In this document: positions 45,961 to 58,342 of the stretch, in pieces | How positions within the stretch are numbered: position 1 is the first letter of the stretch | Layout of the letters: each line of letters starts with the position of its first letter | Assembly: GCF_963678635.1 (NCBI RefSeq) | Contig: NC_087062.1 | Coordinates: 49,864,178 to 49,928,177 of the forward strand | Direction: 5' to 3' | Origin: Symsagittifera roscoffensis | Taxonomy: Eukaryota > Xenacoelomorpha > Acoela > Convolutidae | DNA length: 64,000 nucleotides | Notes under the pieces: model-generated | Told to the model about the DNA's origin: nothing | The model's database searches: none | What the model saw: only the letters and a program-made list of their open reading frames with translations | Made by a program: the position numbers and the translations under genes

Positions 45961-47013
45961 TTCCAGAGTTCATTCGTTTGTTACTTGAATCGAACCAATA
46001 AAACTTTAAAGCAAAGATGCTCCGCTTCAAATCGAATATTATTTTTTGCTCAAATAAAAAAAACTATCAAATCAAACCACTGTTCGATCAAAGATAGACT
46101 TGACATCTGTGTATTTGAAATGTAATGACGAATTAAGCACTCTAGTCCTAGAGACCAATTCGTTTCGCTGAAATATCAAGTTTTTCAAAGCAACCTGTTA
46201 CAGCTTTCAAACTATCAGAGGAAGCGAAACAAAAAATTTAAGGACATTTTAGTTTTGATCTGCTTCCATTTAAAAGCGATGCTTTTTTGTAGAAAAAAAA
46301 CAGGGCCAAAAGATTAACTTGAATTTTTTCAAAAGTTCATTACTTGAATGGTTTACATAGAGAAACGTATGACATTGGCAAACCGATTTTCCTTATGAAA
46401 AAAAAATAAAATTTGTCATTGTTTAATTGCTAAAAACGTATCAAGTCTAACGTATTGCCATTGTAAAAAAACGTATCAAATCAAGACATTGTTCAATCAA
46501 AACCAGACTTGAAGTTGGGTATATGAAATGTATTGATGAAATAAACTCACTAGTCTTAGAACAAGACTAGTGCAAATCTTTTCATAGACCAAATCTTTTC
46601 GCTAAAAAAACCAGTTTTTCTTAGCCACCTGATAGAGCTTTGAAACTATCAAACGATGCGGAACAAAAATTAAGGAAAACCCAATTTTATATTGCTTCCT
46701 TTAAAAAACGATAATTTTTCGTGGAAAAACTCGGCCAGTAAAAAGAAAGGTTTTTCAAAACTCCATTGCTTGAATGGCTTTATTAGAAGAACGTATTACA
46801 TTGGCCAACCGAATTTCTTCATGAATAAACTTAATTTTTTTCATCGGTTTTATGCTTGACTATTTTGCTCAGACAAAATTGAAAAAATTGCGAGCCAATT
46901 TTCCCTCTTGAATTTTGTGATTTAGTAAATTATCAAGGTATGTTTATTAACAAATTAGGTATACATCAATTGTTGTGCTTAACGAATTCAGTTCGGTGTT
47001 TTCAAACACTAAT

Positions 47014-47095
47014 CGACAGAGAAGGGATTCAAACCCAGGCACGCAGACTGCATTGAAAGAGCAGTCCAACACCTTAACCACTCAGCCACCCAGTC
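47014..47095 (-). pseudogene. tRNA-Ser(GCT)-like
   Basis: Nearly the same as 42346-42427, 4,668 bp away; one change in the T stem (CTGGG). Confidence 0.5.
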
Positions 47096-47713
47096 TGACC
47101 AGTGAAACAATAAAGAATTGAAGCAGAGATGCTTCGCTTCAAATAGAATATATTTTTTGCTCAAAACAAAATACCTATCAAATAATGCCCTTGTTTGATC
47201 AAAATCAGACTTGAAGTCGATGTATTTGAACTGTAATGACGAACTAAGTTTTCTAGTCCTAGAACAGGACTAGTTCACAATTTTTTTCTAGCCCAAATTG
47301 TTTCGCTGAAATTTCAACTTTTTAGAAGCAACCTGTTACAGCTTTCAAACTATCAAAGGAAGCAAAACAAAAAATTTAAGGAAAACTTAGTTTTGAATTG
47401 CTTCCATTGAAAAAAAATAACTTTTGGTGGAAAATTTCGGCCAAGAAAACCTGAAGTTTTTCAAATTTCCATTGCTTGAATGTCTTCATTAGAAAAACGT
47501 ATAACACTGGCCAACCGAATATCTTCACGACTAAACTTAGATTTTTTCAACGTTTAATTGGTTGACTATTCTTAGACGACCTTGAAAAGTTTGCGAGCCA
47601 AGTTTTTCTCTAGATTTTTGTGATTTAGTAATTTTCCCGGAGTTATTAAAAGATTAGGTAAACTTCAATTGTTGTGCTCACCGAATTCAGTTCAGGTGTT
47701 TTTAAAAACTAAT

Positions 47714-47795
47714 CGACAGATATGGGATTCAAACCCACACACGCAGACTGTATTGGATGAGCAGTCCAACGCCTGAACCACCCGGCCACCCTGTC
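47714..47795 (-). pseudogene. tRNA-Ser(GCT)-like
   Basis: Loop CTGCTCA with intact TTGGA/TCCAA stem. The A box is altered to GGCCGGGTGGTTCAGG. The 3' strand ATCTGTCG weakens the acceptor. Confidence 0.5.
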
Positions 47796-48374
47796 TGACC
47801 ATAGTTCATTTGTTTGTTAATTGTCATAACAAAAAAAAAACTATCAAATCAAACCATTGTTCGATCAAAGTTAGACTTGACGTCCTGGTATTTGAAATGT
47901 AATGACGAATTTAGCACTCTAGTCCTAGAACAAGAGTTCAATTTCAGACCAAATCGTTTCGCTGAAATTTCAAATTTTTCAAAGAAAACTGTTACAGCTT
48001 TCAAACTATCAGTGGAAGCGAAACAAAAACAAAAGGAAGTTTTAATTTTGATCTGCTCCCATTTAAAAACGATAATTTTTTTTTGGGAAAAAACTGGGCC
48101 AAAAAATAAACTTGAATTTTTTCGAAATTCCTTTACTTGAATAGTTCCAATAGAAAAACGTGTAACATTGGCCGACCGATTTTCTTTATGAAAGTGTCAT
48201 TGTTCAATTGCTCGACTAGTCTGCTTGACGAATTTGAAATGTTTGCGAGCCAATTTATCTCCAGAATTTTGTGATTTAGTAAATTTCCTGGTGAGTTTTT
48301 AACAAATTAGGTGAACATCAATTGTTCTGCTTACCGAATTCAGTTCAGGTGTTCAGGTGATTTTAAAAACTAAT

Positions 48375-48456
48375 CCACAGAGATATGATTCGACCCCATG
48401 CAAGTAGAAGGTTTTGGATTAGCAGTCAAACGCCTTAACCACTCGGCCACCCTGTC
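48375..48456 (-). pseudogene. tRNA-Ser(GCT)-like with loop CTGCTAA
   Basis: Keeps the A37 of real tRNA-Ser(GCT) (loop CTGCTAA) but has a T-C mismatch in the anticodon stem and a T loop of GGTCGAATC. Confidence 0.5.
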
Positions 48457-49105
48457 TGCCCAGAGGTCATTCAATCGTAAATTGAATCGAAACAAGGAAA
48501 AATTGAAGCAAAGCTGCTTCGCTTCAAATAGAATATGTTTTTTTTTTGCTCAAAACAAAAAACCTATCAAAACAAGCCCTTGTTCGGTCAAAAATTGACA
48601 TGAAGTCTGTGTATTTTAAAATTAAAGACGAATTTAGCACTCTAGTCTTAGAAAAAGACTAGTTCAAATAGCTTTTCAGATCAAATCGTTTCGCTGAAAT
48701 TTCAAGTTTTTAGAAGCAACCTGTTACAGCTTTCAAACTATCAAAGGAAGCGAAACAAAAATTTAAGGAAAACTTAATTTTGGTTTGCTTCCATTGAAAA
48801 ACGAAAGTTTTTTGTGGAAAAAATCGGCCAAAAAAACCTGAATATTTTCGAAATTCCATTGCTTGAATGGTTTTAATAGACAAATATATAAAATTGACCA
48901 ACCGATTTTCTCCACGAATAAACTTAAACTTTTCCAACATTTAATTGCTTGACTTTTCTGCTTAGACAAATTTGAAAAATTTGCGAGCCAATTTTATCTC
49001 CTGATATTTGTGATTTAGATAATTTCCCGGTGAGTTATAGGAAAATTAGGTAAACATCAATTGTTGTGCTTACCGAATTCAGTTCAGGTGTTTTCAAAAA
49101 CTAAT

Positions 49106-49187
49106 AGAAAGAGATGGGATACAAACCCACGCACGCAGACTGTATTAGATGAGCAGTCCAACGCCTTAACCACTCGGCCGCCCTGGC
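49106..49187 (-). pseudogene. tRNA-Ser(GCT)-like
   Basis: Anticodon arm TTGGA-CTGCTCA-TCTAA. The acceptor GCCAGGG against CTCTTTC fails at several positions. Confidence 0.45.
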
Positions 49188-49852
49188 AGACCGGAGTTCA
49201 TTTGTTTGTTAATTGAATCAAACCAATAAATATTTGAAGCAAAGTTGCTCCGCTTCAAATAGAATATTTTTTTGCTCAAAACAAAAAAAACTTATCAAAT
49301 CAAACCATTGTTCGATCAAAGATAGACTTGACGTCCTGGTATTTGAAAAGTATTGACGAATTTAGCAATCTAGTCCTAGAACAAGACTAGTTCAAATAGT
49401 TTTTCATACCAACTCGTTTCGCTGAAATTTTAAAATTTTCAAAGCAACCCGTTACTGCTTTCAAACTATCAGTGGAAGCGAAACAAAAAAAATTTTAGAT
49501 AAATTTTAATTTTGATCTGCTTCTTTTTGAAAACGATGATTTTTTTGTGAAAAAACTGGGCCAAAAAACAACTTGATTTTTTTTTCAAAATTCCATCACT
49601 TGAATGGTTTCAATAGAAAAACGTATAACATTGGCCGACCGTTTTCGTTATGAAAAAGTTTAAAATTGGTCATTGTTTACTTGCTTGACTAGTCTGCTTA
49701 GACGAATTTGAAATGTATGCGAGCCAATTTTATCTCCAGAATTTTGTGATTCAGTAAATTTCCTTGGGTTTTTTTAACAAATTAGGTAAACCTCAAATCT
49801 TGTGCTTACCAAATTCATTTCAGGTGTTCAGGTGTTTTTTTTCAAAACTAAT

Positions 49853-49934
49853 CGACAGAGATGTGATTCGAACCCATGCAAGCAGAACGTTTTGTATTAG
49901 CAGACAAACCCCTTAACCACTCAGCCACCCTGTC
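49853..49934 (-). pseudogene. tRNA-Ser(GCT)-like, 8-nt anticodon loop
   Basis: TTTGT-CTGCTAAT-ACAAA forms a perfect stem but with eight loop bases. T loop TTCGAAT is canonical. Resembles the plus-strand copies at 56805 and 60419. Confidence 0.45.
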
Positions 49935-50570
49935 TGATCGGAGGACATTCAATGGTAAATTGAATCGAAACAATGAAAATTTGAAGCAAAGATGCTACGC
50001 TTCAAATATATTATTTTTTGCTCGAAACGAAAAAATCTATCAAATCAAGCCCTTATTCGTTCAAAAATCATCTTGACGTCTGTGTATTTGAAATTTAACG
50101 ACGAATGTAGCACTCTAGTCCTAGAACAAGACTAGTTCAAATAGTTTTCCAGACCAAATCGTTTCGCTGAAATATCAGTTTTTCAAAGCACCCTGTTACA
50201 GCTTTCAAGCTATCAGAGGAAGCGAAACAAAAATTTAAGGATTTTTAATTTTGATCTGCTTGCATTTAAAAACGATAATGTTTTGTGGAAAAACTGGGCC
50301 AAAAAAGAAGTTTTTCAAAATTCCATTACTTGATTGGTTTCAATAGAAAAACGTATAACATTAACCGACCGATTTCTTATGAATAAACTTAAACTTTTTC
50401 AACGTTTAATTGCTTGACTATTCTGCTTAGACGAATTAAACAAGTTTGCGAGCCAATTTTAACGCCAGAGTTTTGTAATTTAAAAAATTTCCCGGTGAGT
50501 TATTAGCAAATTAGGTAAACATCAATTGTTGTGCTTACCGAATTCAGTTCAGGTGTTTTTAAAAACTAAT

Positions 50571-50652
50571 CGACAGAGATGGGATTCAAACCCACGCACA
50601 CAGACTGCATAGCATTAACAGTCCAACGCCTTAACCACTCGGCCACCCTGTC
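50571..50652 (-). pseudogene. tRNA-Ser-like with Asn anticodon GTT
   Basis: Anticodon arm TTGGA-CTGTTAA-TGCTA; the triplet reads GTT with A37. Two stem mismatches. Acceptor and T stem pair. Confidence 0.45.
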
Positions 50653-51279
50653 TGATCGGAGGACATTCAATGGTAAATTGAATCGAAACAATGAAAAATT
50701 GAAGCAAAGATGCTACGCTTCAAATATATTATTTTTTGCTCGAAACGAAAAAATCTATCAAATCAAGCCCTTATTCGTTCAAAAATCATCTTGACGTCTG
50801 TGTATTTGAAATTTAATGACGAATGTAGCACTCTAGTCCTAGAACAAGACTAGTTCAAATAGATTTTCAGACCAAATCGTTTCGCTGAAATATCAGTTTT
50901 TCAAAGCACCCTGTTACAGCTTTCAAACTATCAGAGGAAGCGAAACAAAAATTTAAGGATTTTTAATTTTGATCTGCTTGCATTTAAAAACGATAACGTT
51001 TTGTGGAAAAACTGGGCCAAAAAAGAAGTTTTTCAAAATTCCAATACTTGATTGGTTTCAATAGAAAAACGTATAACATTGGCCGACCGATTTCTTATGA
51101 ATAAACTTAAACTTTTTCAACGTTTAATTGCTTGACTATTCTGCTTAGACGAATTTAACAAGTTTGCGAGCCAATTTTAACGCCAGAGTTTTGTAATTTA
51201 AAAAATTTCCCGGTGAGTTATTATTAAACATCAATTGTTGTGCTTACCGAATTCAGTTCAGGTGTTTTTAAAAACTAAT

Positions 51280-51361
51280 CGACAGAGATGGGATTCAAAC
51301 CCACGCACACAGACTGCATAGCATTAACAGTCCAACGCCTTAACCACTCGGCCACCTTGTC
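51280..51361 (-). pseudogene. tRNA-Ser-like with Asn anticodon GTT
   Basis: Same sequence as the copy at 50571, 709 bp away, with acceptor GACAAGG. Confidence 0.45.
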
Positions 51362-52009
51362 TGCCCAGAGTTCATTCGTTTGTTACTTGAATCGAATCAA
51401 TAAAATTTCAAAGCAAATATGCTCCGCTTCAGATAGAAAAATTATTCGCTCACAACAAAAAAACGTATCAAATCAAGCCATTGTTCAACCAAAACCAGAC
51501 TTGAAGTTGGGTATATGAAATGTATTGATGAAATAAACTTACTAGTCTTAGAACAAGACTAGTGCAAATCTTTTCATTGACCAGATCTTTTCTGTAAAAA
51601 TTCCAGTTTTTCTTAGCCACTTGTTAGAGCTTTGAAAGTATCAAACGATGCGGAACGAAAAATTAAGGAAAACCCAATTTTATATTGCTTCCTTTGAAAA
51701 ACGATAATTATTTGTGGAAAAACTCGGCCAGTAAAAAGAAAGGTTTTTCAAAACTCCATTGCTTGAATGGCTGTATTAGAAAAACGTATAACATTGGCGA
51801 ACCGAATTTCTTCATGAATCAACTTAAAATTTTAAAACTTAAAGGTTTTATTCTTGACTATTCTGCTCAGACAAAATTCAAAAATTTGCGAGCCAATTTT
51901 TTCTATTGATTTTTGTGATTTAGTAAATTTGCCGGTGTGTTATTAACAAATTAGGTATACATCAATTGTTGTGCTTACCGAATTCAGTTCGGTGTTTTCA
52001 AACACTAAT

Positions 52010-52094
52010 CGACAGAGATGGGAGGATTTAAACCCATGCACGCAGACTGCATTGAAAGAGCAGTCCAACACCTTAACCACTCGGCCACCCAATC
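52010..52094 (-). pseudogene. tRNA-Ser(GCT)-like, 85 nt
   Basis: Same anticodon arm as 42346 and 47014 (CTGCTCT loop) but with three extra bases after the T loop and acceptor GATTGGG. Confidence 0.5.
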
Positions 52095-52713
52095 TGACCA
52101 GTGAAACAATAAAGAATTGAAGCAGAGATGCTTCGCTTCAAATAGAATATATTTTTTGCTCAAAACAAAATACCTATCAAATAAAGCCCTTGTTTGATCA
52201 AAAATAGACTTGACGTCGATGTATTTGAACTGTAATGACGAACTAAGTTTTCTAGTCCTAGAACAGGACTAGTTCACAATTTTTTTCTAGCCCAAATTGT
52301 TTCGCTGAAATTTCAACTTTTTAGAAGCAACCTGTTACAGCTTTCAAACTATCAAAGGAAGCAAAACAAAAATTTAAGGAAAACTTAATTTTGAATTGCT
52401 TCCATTGAAAAACGATTACTTTTGGTGGAAAAAATTAGCCAAAAAAACCTGAAGTTTTCCAAATTTCCATTGCTTGAATGTCTTCATTAGAAAAACGTAT
52501 AACACTCGCCAACCGAATTTCTTCACGACTAAACTTAGATTTTTTCAACGTTTAATTGGTTGACTATTCTTAGACGACTTTGAAAAGTTTGCGAGCCAAA
52601 ATTGTCTCTAGATTTTTGTGATTTAGTAATTTTCCCGGTGAGTTATTAAAAGATTAGGTAAACTTCAATTGTTGTGCTCACCGAATTCAGTTCAGGTGTT
52701 TCTAAAAACTAAT

Positions 52714-52795
52714 AGACAGATATGGGATTCAAACCCACGCATGCAGACTGTATTGGATGAGCAGTCCAACGCCTTAACCACCCGGCCACCCTGTT
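52714..52795 (-). pseudogene. tRNA-Ser(GCT)-like
   Basis: Relative of the 47714 copy (shares GGCCGGGTGG). Anticodon arm intact with CTGCTCA. Acceptor AACAGGG. Confidence 0.5.
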
Positions 52796-53107
52796 TGACC
52801 AGAGTTGATTTGTTTGTTAATTGAATCGAACCAATAAATTTTTGAAGCAAATGTGCTCCGCTTCAAATAGGAAAATTTTTTTGCTAAAAAAAAACTTAAC
52901 AAATCAAACCATTGTTCAATCAAAGATAGATTTGACGTCCTGGTATTTGAAATGTAAGGACGAACTTAGCACTCTAGTCCTAGAACAAGACTAGTTCAAT
53001 TTCAGGCCAACTCTTTTCGCTGAAATTTCAAGATTTTCAAAGCAACCCATTACAGCTTTCAAACTATCAGTGGAAGCGAAACAAAAAATTAAAGAATTGC
53101 AAACCCA

Positions 53108-53189
53108 CGCAAGAGATGGGATTCAAACCCACGCACGCAGACTGTATTGGATGAACAGTCCTTTGCCTTAACCACTCGGCCACCCTGTC
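53108..53189 (-). pseudogene. tRNA-Ser-like at left palindrome arm, acceptor lost
   Basis: The 3' strand reads CTCTTGCG because of a deletion joining CACGC to AAGAGATGGG. Loop CTGTTCA reads GTT, and the AAGGA/TCCAA stem is broken. Mirror copy of 54209-54290. Confidence 0.5.
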
Positions 53190-53649
53190 TGACTAGAGTT
53201 CATTCGTTTGTTACTGAATCGAACCAATAAAATTTTAAAGCGAAGATGCACCGCTTCAAATAGAATATTTTTTTTGCTCAAAACAGAAAAACTTATCAAA
53301 TCAAACCATTGTTCGATCAAAGATAGATTTGTATTTGAGGTCTGTGTATTTGAAATGTACTGACGAGTTTAGCACTCTACAACCTGTTACAGCTTTCAAA
53401 CTATCAAAGGAAGCGAAACAAAAATTTAAGGAAAACCTTTCAAAAGTTTTGAATTGCCCGCATTAAAAAACGATGTTTTTTTTGTGAAAAAAATCGGCGA
53501 AAAAATTGAAGTTTTTCAAAATTCTTTTGCTTGAATGGCTTCAATAGAAAAAGCATAATATTGGCCAGCCGAACTTCTTCATGAATAAACTTAAGTTTTT
53601 GATCTACAAATTTTCCCGGTGAGTTATTAACAAATTAGGTGATCATCAG

Positions 53650-53693
53650 ATTAGTTTTAAAAACACCTGAACTGATTTTGGTAAGCAAAATAA
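53650..53693. other. Centre of a large inverted repeat
   Basis: Arms GTGAGTTATTAACAAATTAG...ATCATCAG (ending 53649) and CTGATG...CTAATTTGTTAATAACTCAC (from 53694) face each other across this 44-bp spacer. Both arms also share two unusual internal deletions, so they are copies of one and the same unit. Confidence 0.85.
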
Positions 53694-54208
53694 CTGATGT
53701 TTACTAATTTGTTAATAACTCACCGCCGAGAAACTTACTAGATCAAAAAATTCTAGAGATAGAGTCGGCTCGCAAACTTTTGGAATTTGTCTAGCAATTA
53801 TACGTTGAAAAAACTTAAGTGTATTCATGAAGAAAATCGGTTGGCCAATAATATGCGTTTTTCTATTGAAGCCATTCAAGCAAAGGATTTTTGAAAACTT
53901 CAGGTTTTTTTTGCCGAGTTTTTTCCCAAAAAAATATCGTTTTTCAATGGAGGCAATTCAGAAATAAGTTTTCCTTAAATTTTTGTTTCGCTTCCTTTGA
54001 TATTTTGAAAGCTGTAACAGGTTGTAGAGTGCTAAACTCGTCATTACATTTCAAATACACAGACCTCAAGTTTATCTTTGATCGAACAATGGTTTGATTT
54101 GATAGGTTTTTCTGTTTTGAGCAAAAAAATTATTCTATTTGAAGCGGTGCATCTTCGCTTTAAAATTTTATTGGTTCGATTCAGTAACAAACGAATGAAC
54201 TCTAGTCA

Positions 54209-54290
54209 GACAGGGTGGCCGAGTGGTTAAGGCAAAGGACTGCTCATCCAATACAGTCTGCGTGCGTGGGTTTGAATCCCATCTCTTGCG
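54209..54290 (+). pseudogene. tRNA-Ser(GCT)-like at right palindrome arm, acceptor lost
   Basis: Shares the CTCTTGCG 3' strand and AAGGA anticodon-stem change with 53108-53189, but its loop is CTGCTCA (GCT). Confidence 0.5.
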
Positions 54291-54610
54291 TGGTTTGCAA
54301 TTCGTTAATTTTTTGTTTCGCATCCATTGATAGTTTGAAAGCTGTAACGGGTTGCTTTGAAAATCTTGAAATTTCAGCGGAAAGAGTTGGTCTGAAAAAC
54401 TATTTGAACTAATCTTGTTCTAGGACTAGAAAGCTAAATTCGTCATTACATTTCAAATACCAGAACGTCAGGTCTATCTTTGATCGAACAATGGTTTGAT
54501 TTGATAGTTTTTTTGTTTTGAGCAAAAAAAATATTCAATTTGAAGCAGAGCATCTTTGCTTCAAAAATTTATTGGTTCGATTCCATCCACAAACAAAAGT
54601 TTTCTGGCCA

Positions 54611-54692
54611 GACCGGGTGGCCGAGTGGTTAAGGTGTTGGACTGCTCATCCAATACAGTCTGCTTACGTGGGTTTGAAACCCATCTCTGTCG
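54611..54692 (+). tRNA. tRNA-Ser(GCT)-like
   Basis: Anticodon arm TTGGA-CTGCTCA-TCCAA perfect, T stem GTGGG/CCCAT pairs, T5 run follows. The acceptor GACCGGG has one mismatch with CTCTGTC. T loop TTTGAAA. Confidence 0.5.
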
Positions 54693-54697
54693 ATTAG

Positions 54698-54702
54698 TTT
54701 TT
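54698..54702 (+). terminator. T5 run after tRNA-like copy (representative pol III terminator)
   Basis: GATTAGTTTTT begins right after the discriminator base of the tRNA-like copy at 54611-54692. Similar runs of four or more T follow many copies in both orientations. A T-run of this kind is the normal RNA polymerase III stop signal. Confidence 0.45.
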
Positions 54703-55349
54703 AAAAACACCTGAACTGAATTCGGTAAAAACAACAATTGATGCTTACCTAATTTGTTAATAACACACCAGAAAATTTACTAAATCACAAAAATCAAGAG
54801 AAAAAATTAGCTCACAAGTTTTTCAATTTTGTCTAAGCAGAATAGTCAAGCAATAAACCGTTGAAAAAGTTTAAGTTTATGCATGAAGAATTTCGGTTGG
54901 CCAATGTTTTTCGTTTTTCTAATAAAACCATTCAGGCAATTGAGTTTTGAAAAATTTCAAATTACTTTTTCAGGTTTTTTTGGCCAAGTTTTTCCACAAA
55001 AAAGTTATCGTTTTCCAATGGAAGCAATATAAAAATAGGTTCTCCTCAATTTTTTGTTTCGCATCGTTTGATAGTTTCGAACCTCTAACAGGTGGCTAAG
55101 AAAAACTGGAATTTTTAGCGAAAAGAATTGTTCTATAAAAAGATTTGCACTAGTCCTGTTCTAAGACTAGTGAGCTTATTTCATCAATACAATTCATATA
55201 CCCAACGTCAAGTCTAGTTTTGATCGAACAATGGCTTGATTTGATACGTTTTTTGTTCTGAGCTAATAATTATTCTATGTGAAGCGGATCATCTTTGCTT
55301 TAAACTTTTATTGGTTCGATTCAATTAATAAACGACTGAATTCTGGTCA

Positions 55350-55431
55350 GACAAGGTGGCCGAGTGGTTAAGGCGTTGGACTGCTCATCCAATGCAGTTT
55401 GCGTGCGTGTATTTGAATCCCATCTCTGTCG
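55350..55431 (+). pseudogene. tRNA-Ser(GCT)-like, T stem broken
   Basis: Perfect anticodon arm. The T arm GTGTA-TTTGAAT-CCCAT has two mismatches. Acceptor GACAAGG. Confidence 0.5.
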
Positions 55432-56076
55432 ATTAGCTTTTAAAAACACCTGAACTGAATTCGGTGAGCACAACAATTGATGTTTACCTAATTTGATAAA
55501 AACTCACCGGGAAATTTACTAAATTACAAAATTCTGAGATAAAATTGGCTCGCAAACGTTTCATTTTCGTCTAAGCAGAAAAGTGAAGCAATTAAACGTT
55601 GAAAGAGTTTAAGTTCATTCAAAAAAAATCGGTCGGCCAATGTTATACGTTTTTCTTTTGAAACCATTCAAGTAATGGAATTTTGAAAAAACTTCAAGTT
55701 ACTTTTTTGGCCCAATTTTTTTATTAAAAAATCATAGTTTTCAAATGGAAGCAGATCAGAAATAAAAATTCTTAATTTTTTGTTTCGCTTCCTCTGATAG
55801 TTTGAAAGATGTAACATGTTGCTTCGAAAAACTGAAATTTCAGCGAAACGATTTGGTCTGAAAAACTATTTGAACTAGTCTTGTTCTAGGACTAGAGTGC
55901 TTAATTCGTCATTACATTTCAAATACACAGACCTCAAGTCTATCTTCGATCGAACAATGGTTTGATTTGATGTTTTTTTTTGTTTTGGGCAAAAAAAACA
56001 TCCTATTTGAAGCGGAGCATCTTTGCTTTAAAACTTTATTGATTCGATTCAGTAACAAACTAATGAACTCTGGCCA

Positions 56077-56158
56077 GACAGAGTGGCCGAGTGGTTAAGG
56101 CTGTGGACTGCTCATCCAATACAGTCTGTGTGAGTGGGTTTGAATCCCATCTCTTTCG
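56077..56158 (+). pseudogene. tRNA-Ser(GCT)-like
   Basis: Anticodon arm GTGGA-CTGCTCA-TCCAA with one mismatch. Acceptor GACAGAG against CTCTTTC. T arm GTGGG-TTTGAAT-CCCAT intact. Confidence 0.5.
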
Positions 56159-56804
56159 ATTAGTTTTTAAAAACACCTCAACTAATTTCGGTAAGCACAA
56201 CAGTTGATGTTTACCTAAATTGTTAATAACTCACCGGGAAATTTACTAAATTACAAAATTCTAGAGATAAATTTGGCTCGCAACCTTTTCATATTGTCTA
56301 AGCAGAATAGCCAAGCAATTAAAAGTTGAAAAAATTCAAGTTTAGTCATGAATAAAATCGGTTTGCCAATGTTATACAATTGTGTATTAAAGCCATTCAA
56401 GCAATGGAATTTTGATAAACTTCAGGTTTTTTTGGGCGAGTTTTTCCACAACGAGGTTATCGTTTTTCAAAGGAAGCAAATCAAAATCAAGTTTTCCTTG
56501 AATTTTTGTTTCGCTTCCTTTGATAGTTTGAAAGCTGTAACAGGTTGCTTTTAAAAACTTGAAATTTCAGCGGAACGAGCTGATCTGAAAAACTATTCGA
56601 ACTAGTCTTGTACTAGGACTAGAGTGCAAAATTCTTCATTATTATTCAAATACACAGAAGTCAAGTCTATCTTTGATCGAACAATGGTTTGATTTGATAG
56701 GTTTTCTTTGTTTTGAACAAAACAATATTATATTTGAAGCGAAGCATCTTTGCTTCAATTTTTCATTGTTACGATTCAATTTATCATTGAATGACGTCTG
56801 GTCA

Positions 56805-56886
56805 GACAGGGTGGCCGAGTGGTTAAGGGGTTTGTCTGCTAAGTCAAAACGTTCTGCTTGAATGGGTTCGAAGAACATCTATGTCG
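56805..56886 (+). pseudogene. tRNA-Ser-like, second subfamily
   Basis: Loop region TTTGTCTGCTAAGTCAAA cannot form a full 5-bp stem with a 7-nt loop. T arm ATGGG-TTCGAAG-AACAT is broken. The 3' strand is CTATGTC. Confidence 0.4.
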
Positions 56887-57563
56887 ATTAATTTTTTAAA
56901 AACACCTGAACACCTGAACTGATTTCGGTAAGCACAACAATTGAGGATTACCTAATTTGTTAAAAACTCACAAGGAAACTTACTAAATCACAAATTTCTG
57001 GAGATAGAATTGGCTCGCAAACAAATCAAATTGGTCTAAGCAGACTAGTCAAGCAATTAAACAATGACCAATTTTAAATTTAAGTTGAAAAATTTAAGTT
57101 TATTCATGAAGAAAATCGGTCGGCCAATGTTATACGTTTTTCCATTGAAACCATTCAAGTGATGGAATTTTGAAAAAAAATCTAGTTAATTTTTTGGCCC
57201 AGTTTTTTGACAAAAAAATCATCGTTTTCAAAAGGAAGCAGATCTTAATGAAAAATTCTTTAAATTTTTGTTTCGCTTCCACTGATAGTTTGAAAGCTGT
57301 AACAGGTTGCTCTGAAAAACTTGAAACTTGAAACGATTTGGTCGGAAAAATTATTTGAACTAGTCTTGTTCTAGGACTAGAATGCTAAAGTCGTCATTAC
57401 ATTTCAAATACCAAGACGCCAAGTCTTTCTTTGATCGAACAATGGTTTGATTTGATAGGTGTTTTTGTTTTGAGCAAAAAAAAATAATCTTTTTGAAGCC
57501 GATCATCTTTACTTCTAAATTTTATTGGTTTGATTCAATTAACAAACAAATGAACTCTGGTCC

Positions 57564-57645
57564 GACAGGATGGCCGAGTGATTAATGCGTTGGACTGCTC
57601 ATCTAATACAGTCTGCGTGCGTGGGTTTGAATCCCATCTCTGTCG
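57564..57645 (+). tRNA. tRNA-Ser(GCT)-like, stems largely intact
   Basis: Anticodon arm TTGGA-CTGCTCA-TCTAA pairs with one G.T. T arm GTGGG-TTTGAAT-CCCAT pairs. Acceptor GACAGGA/CTCTGTC has one mismatch. C37 and T56 argue against normal function. Confidence 0.5.
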
Positions 57646-58260
57646 ATAAGTTTTTGAAAATACCTGAATTGAATTCAGTAAGCACAACAATTGATGTTTA
57701 CCTAATTTTCTAATAACTCACCGGGAAAATTAATAAATCACAAAAATCTAGAGAAAAACTTGGCCCGCCAACTTTTCAAGTTTGTCTAAGCAGAATAGTC
57801 AACCAATTAAACGTTGAAAAATTTAAGTTTCATCATGAAGAAAATCGGTTGGCCAGTGTTATACGTTTTTCTAATAAAGCCATTCAAGCAATGGAAAATT
57901 GAAAACCTTCAGATTTTTTTGGCCAAGTTTTCCCACAAAAAAGTCATCGTTTTTCGATGGAAGCAATTCAAAACTAAGTTTTCCTTAAATTTTTGTTTTG
58001 CTTCCTTGAGTAGTTTGAAAGGTTGCTTTTAAAAAATTGAAATTCTACCGAAATTTTTTGGTCTAGAAAAAAAATTGTGAACTAGTCCTGTTCTAGGACT
58101 AGAAAGCTAATTTCGTCATTACAGTTGAAATACATAGGCGTCAAGTCTATTTTTGATCTAACCAGGGCTTTGTTTGATAGGTTTTTTGTTTTGAGCAAAA
58201 AAAAACATTCAATTTGAAGCGAACCATCTGTGCTTCAATTTTTTATTGTTTCACTGATAA

Positions 58261-58342
58261 GACAGGGTGGCCGAGTGATTAAGGTGTTGGACTGCTCTTC
58301 CAAAACAGTCTGCGTGCGTGGGTTTGAATCTCATCTCTGTCG
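58261..58342 (+). tRNA. tRNA-Ser(GCT)-like, stems largely intact
   Basis: Acceptor GACAGGG/CTCTGTC pairs fully with one G.T, and TTGGA-CTGCTCT-TCCAA is perfect. T stem GTGGG/CTCAT keeps pairing with G.T. A box GAGTGATTAAGG. Confidence 0.55.

Larger units (their letters stand above)
31155..53649 (-). repeat. tRNA-Ser-derived satellite array, minus-strand orientation
   Basis: Head-to-tail units of about 600-940 bp. In tRNA orientation each unit contains a TTGAAGC...GCTTCAA inverted repeat, an 82-nt tRNA-Ser-like sequence, GATTAG followed by T5 and AAAACACCTGAACTGAATTC, CACAACAATTGATGTTTACC, GGCTCGCAAA, a GGTTGGCCAATGTTATACG block, GTTTCGCTTCC, AGCTGTAACAGGTTGC and a CTAGTC...GACTAG hairpin. 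I count 30 tRNA-like copies. No protein gene is supported anywhere in the array. Confidence 0.92.
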
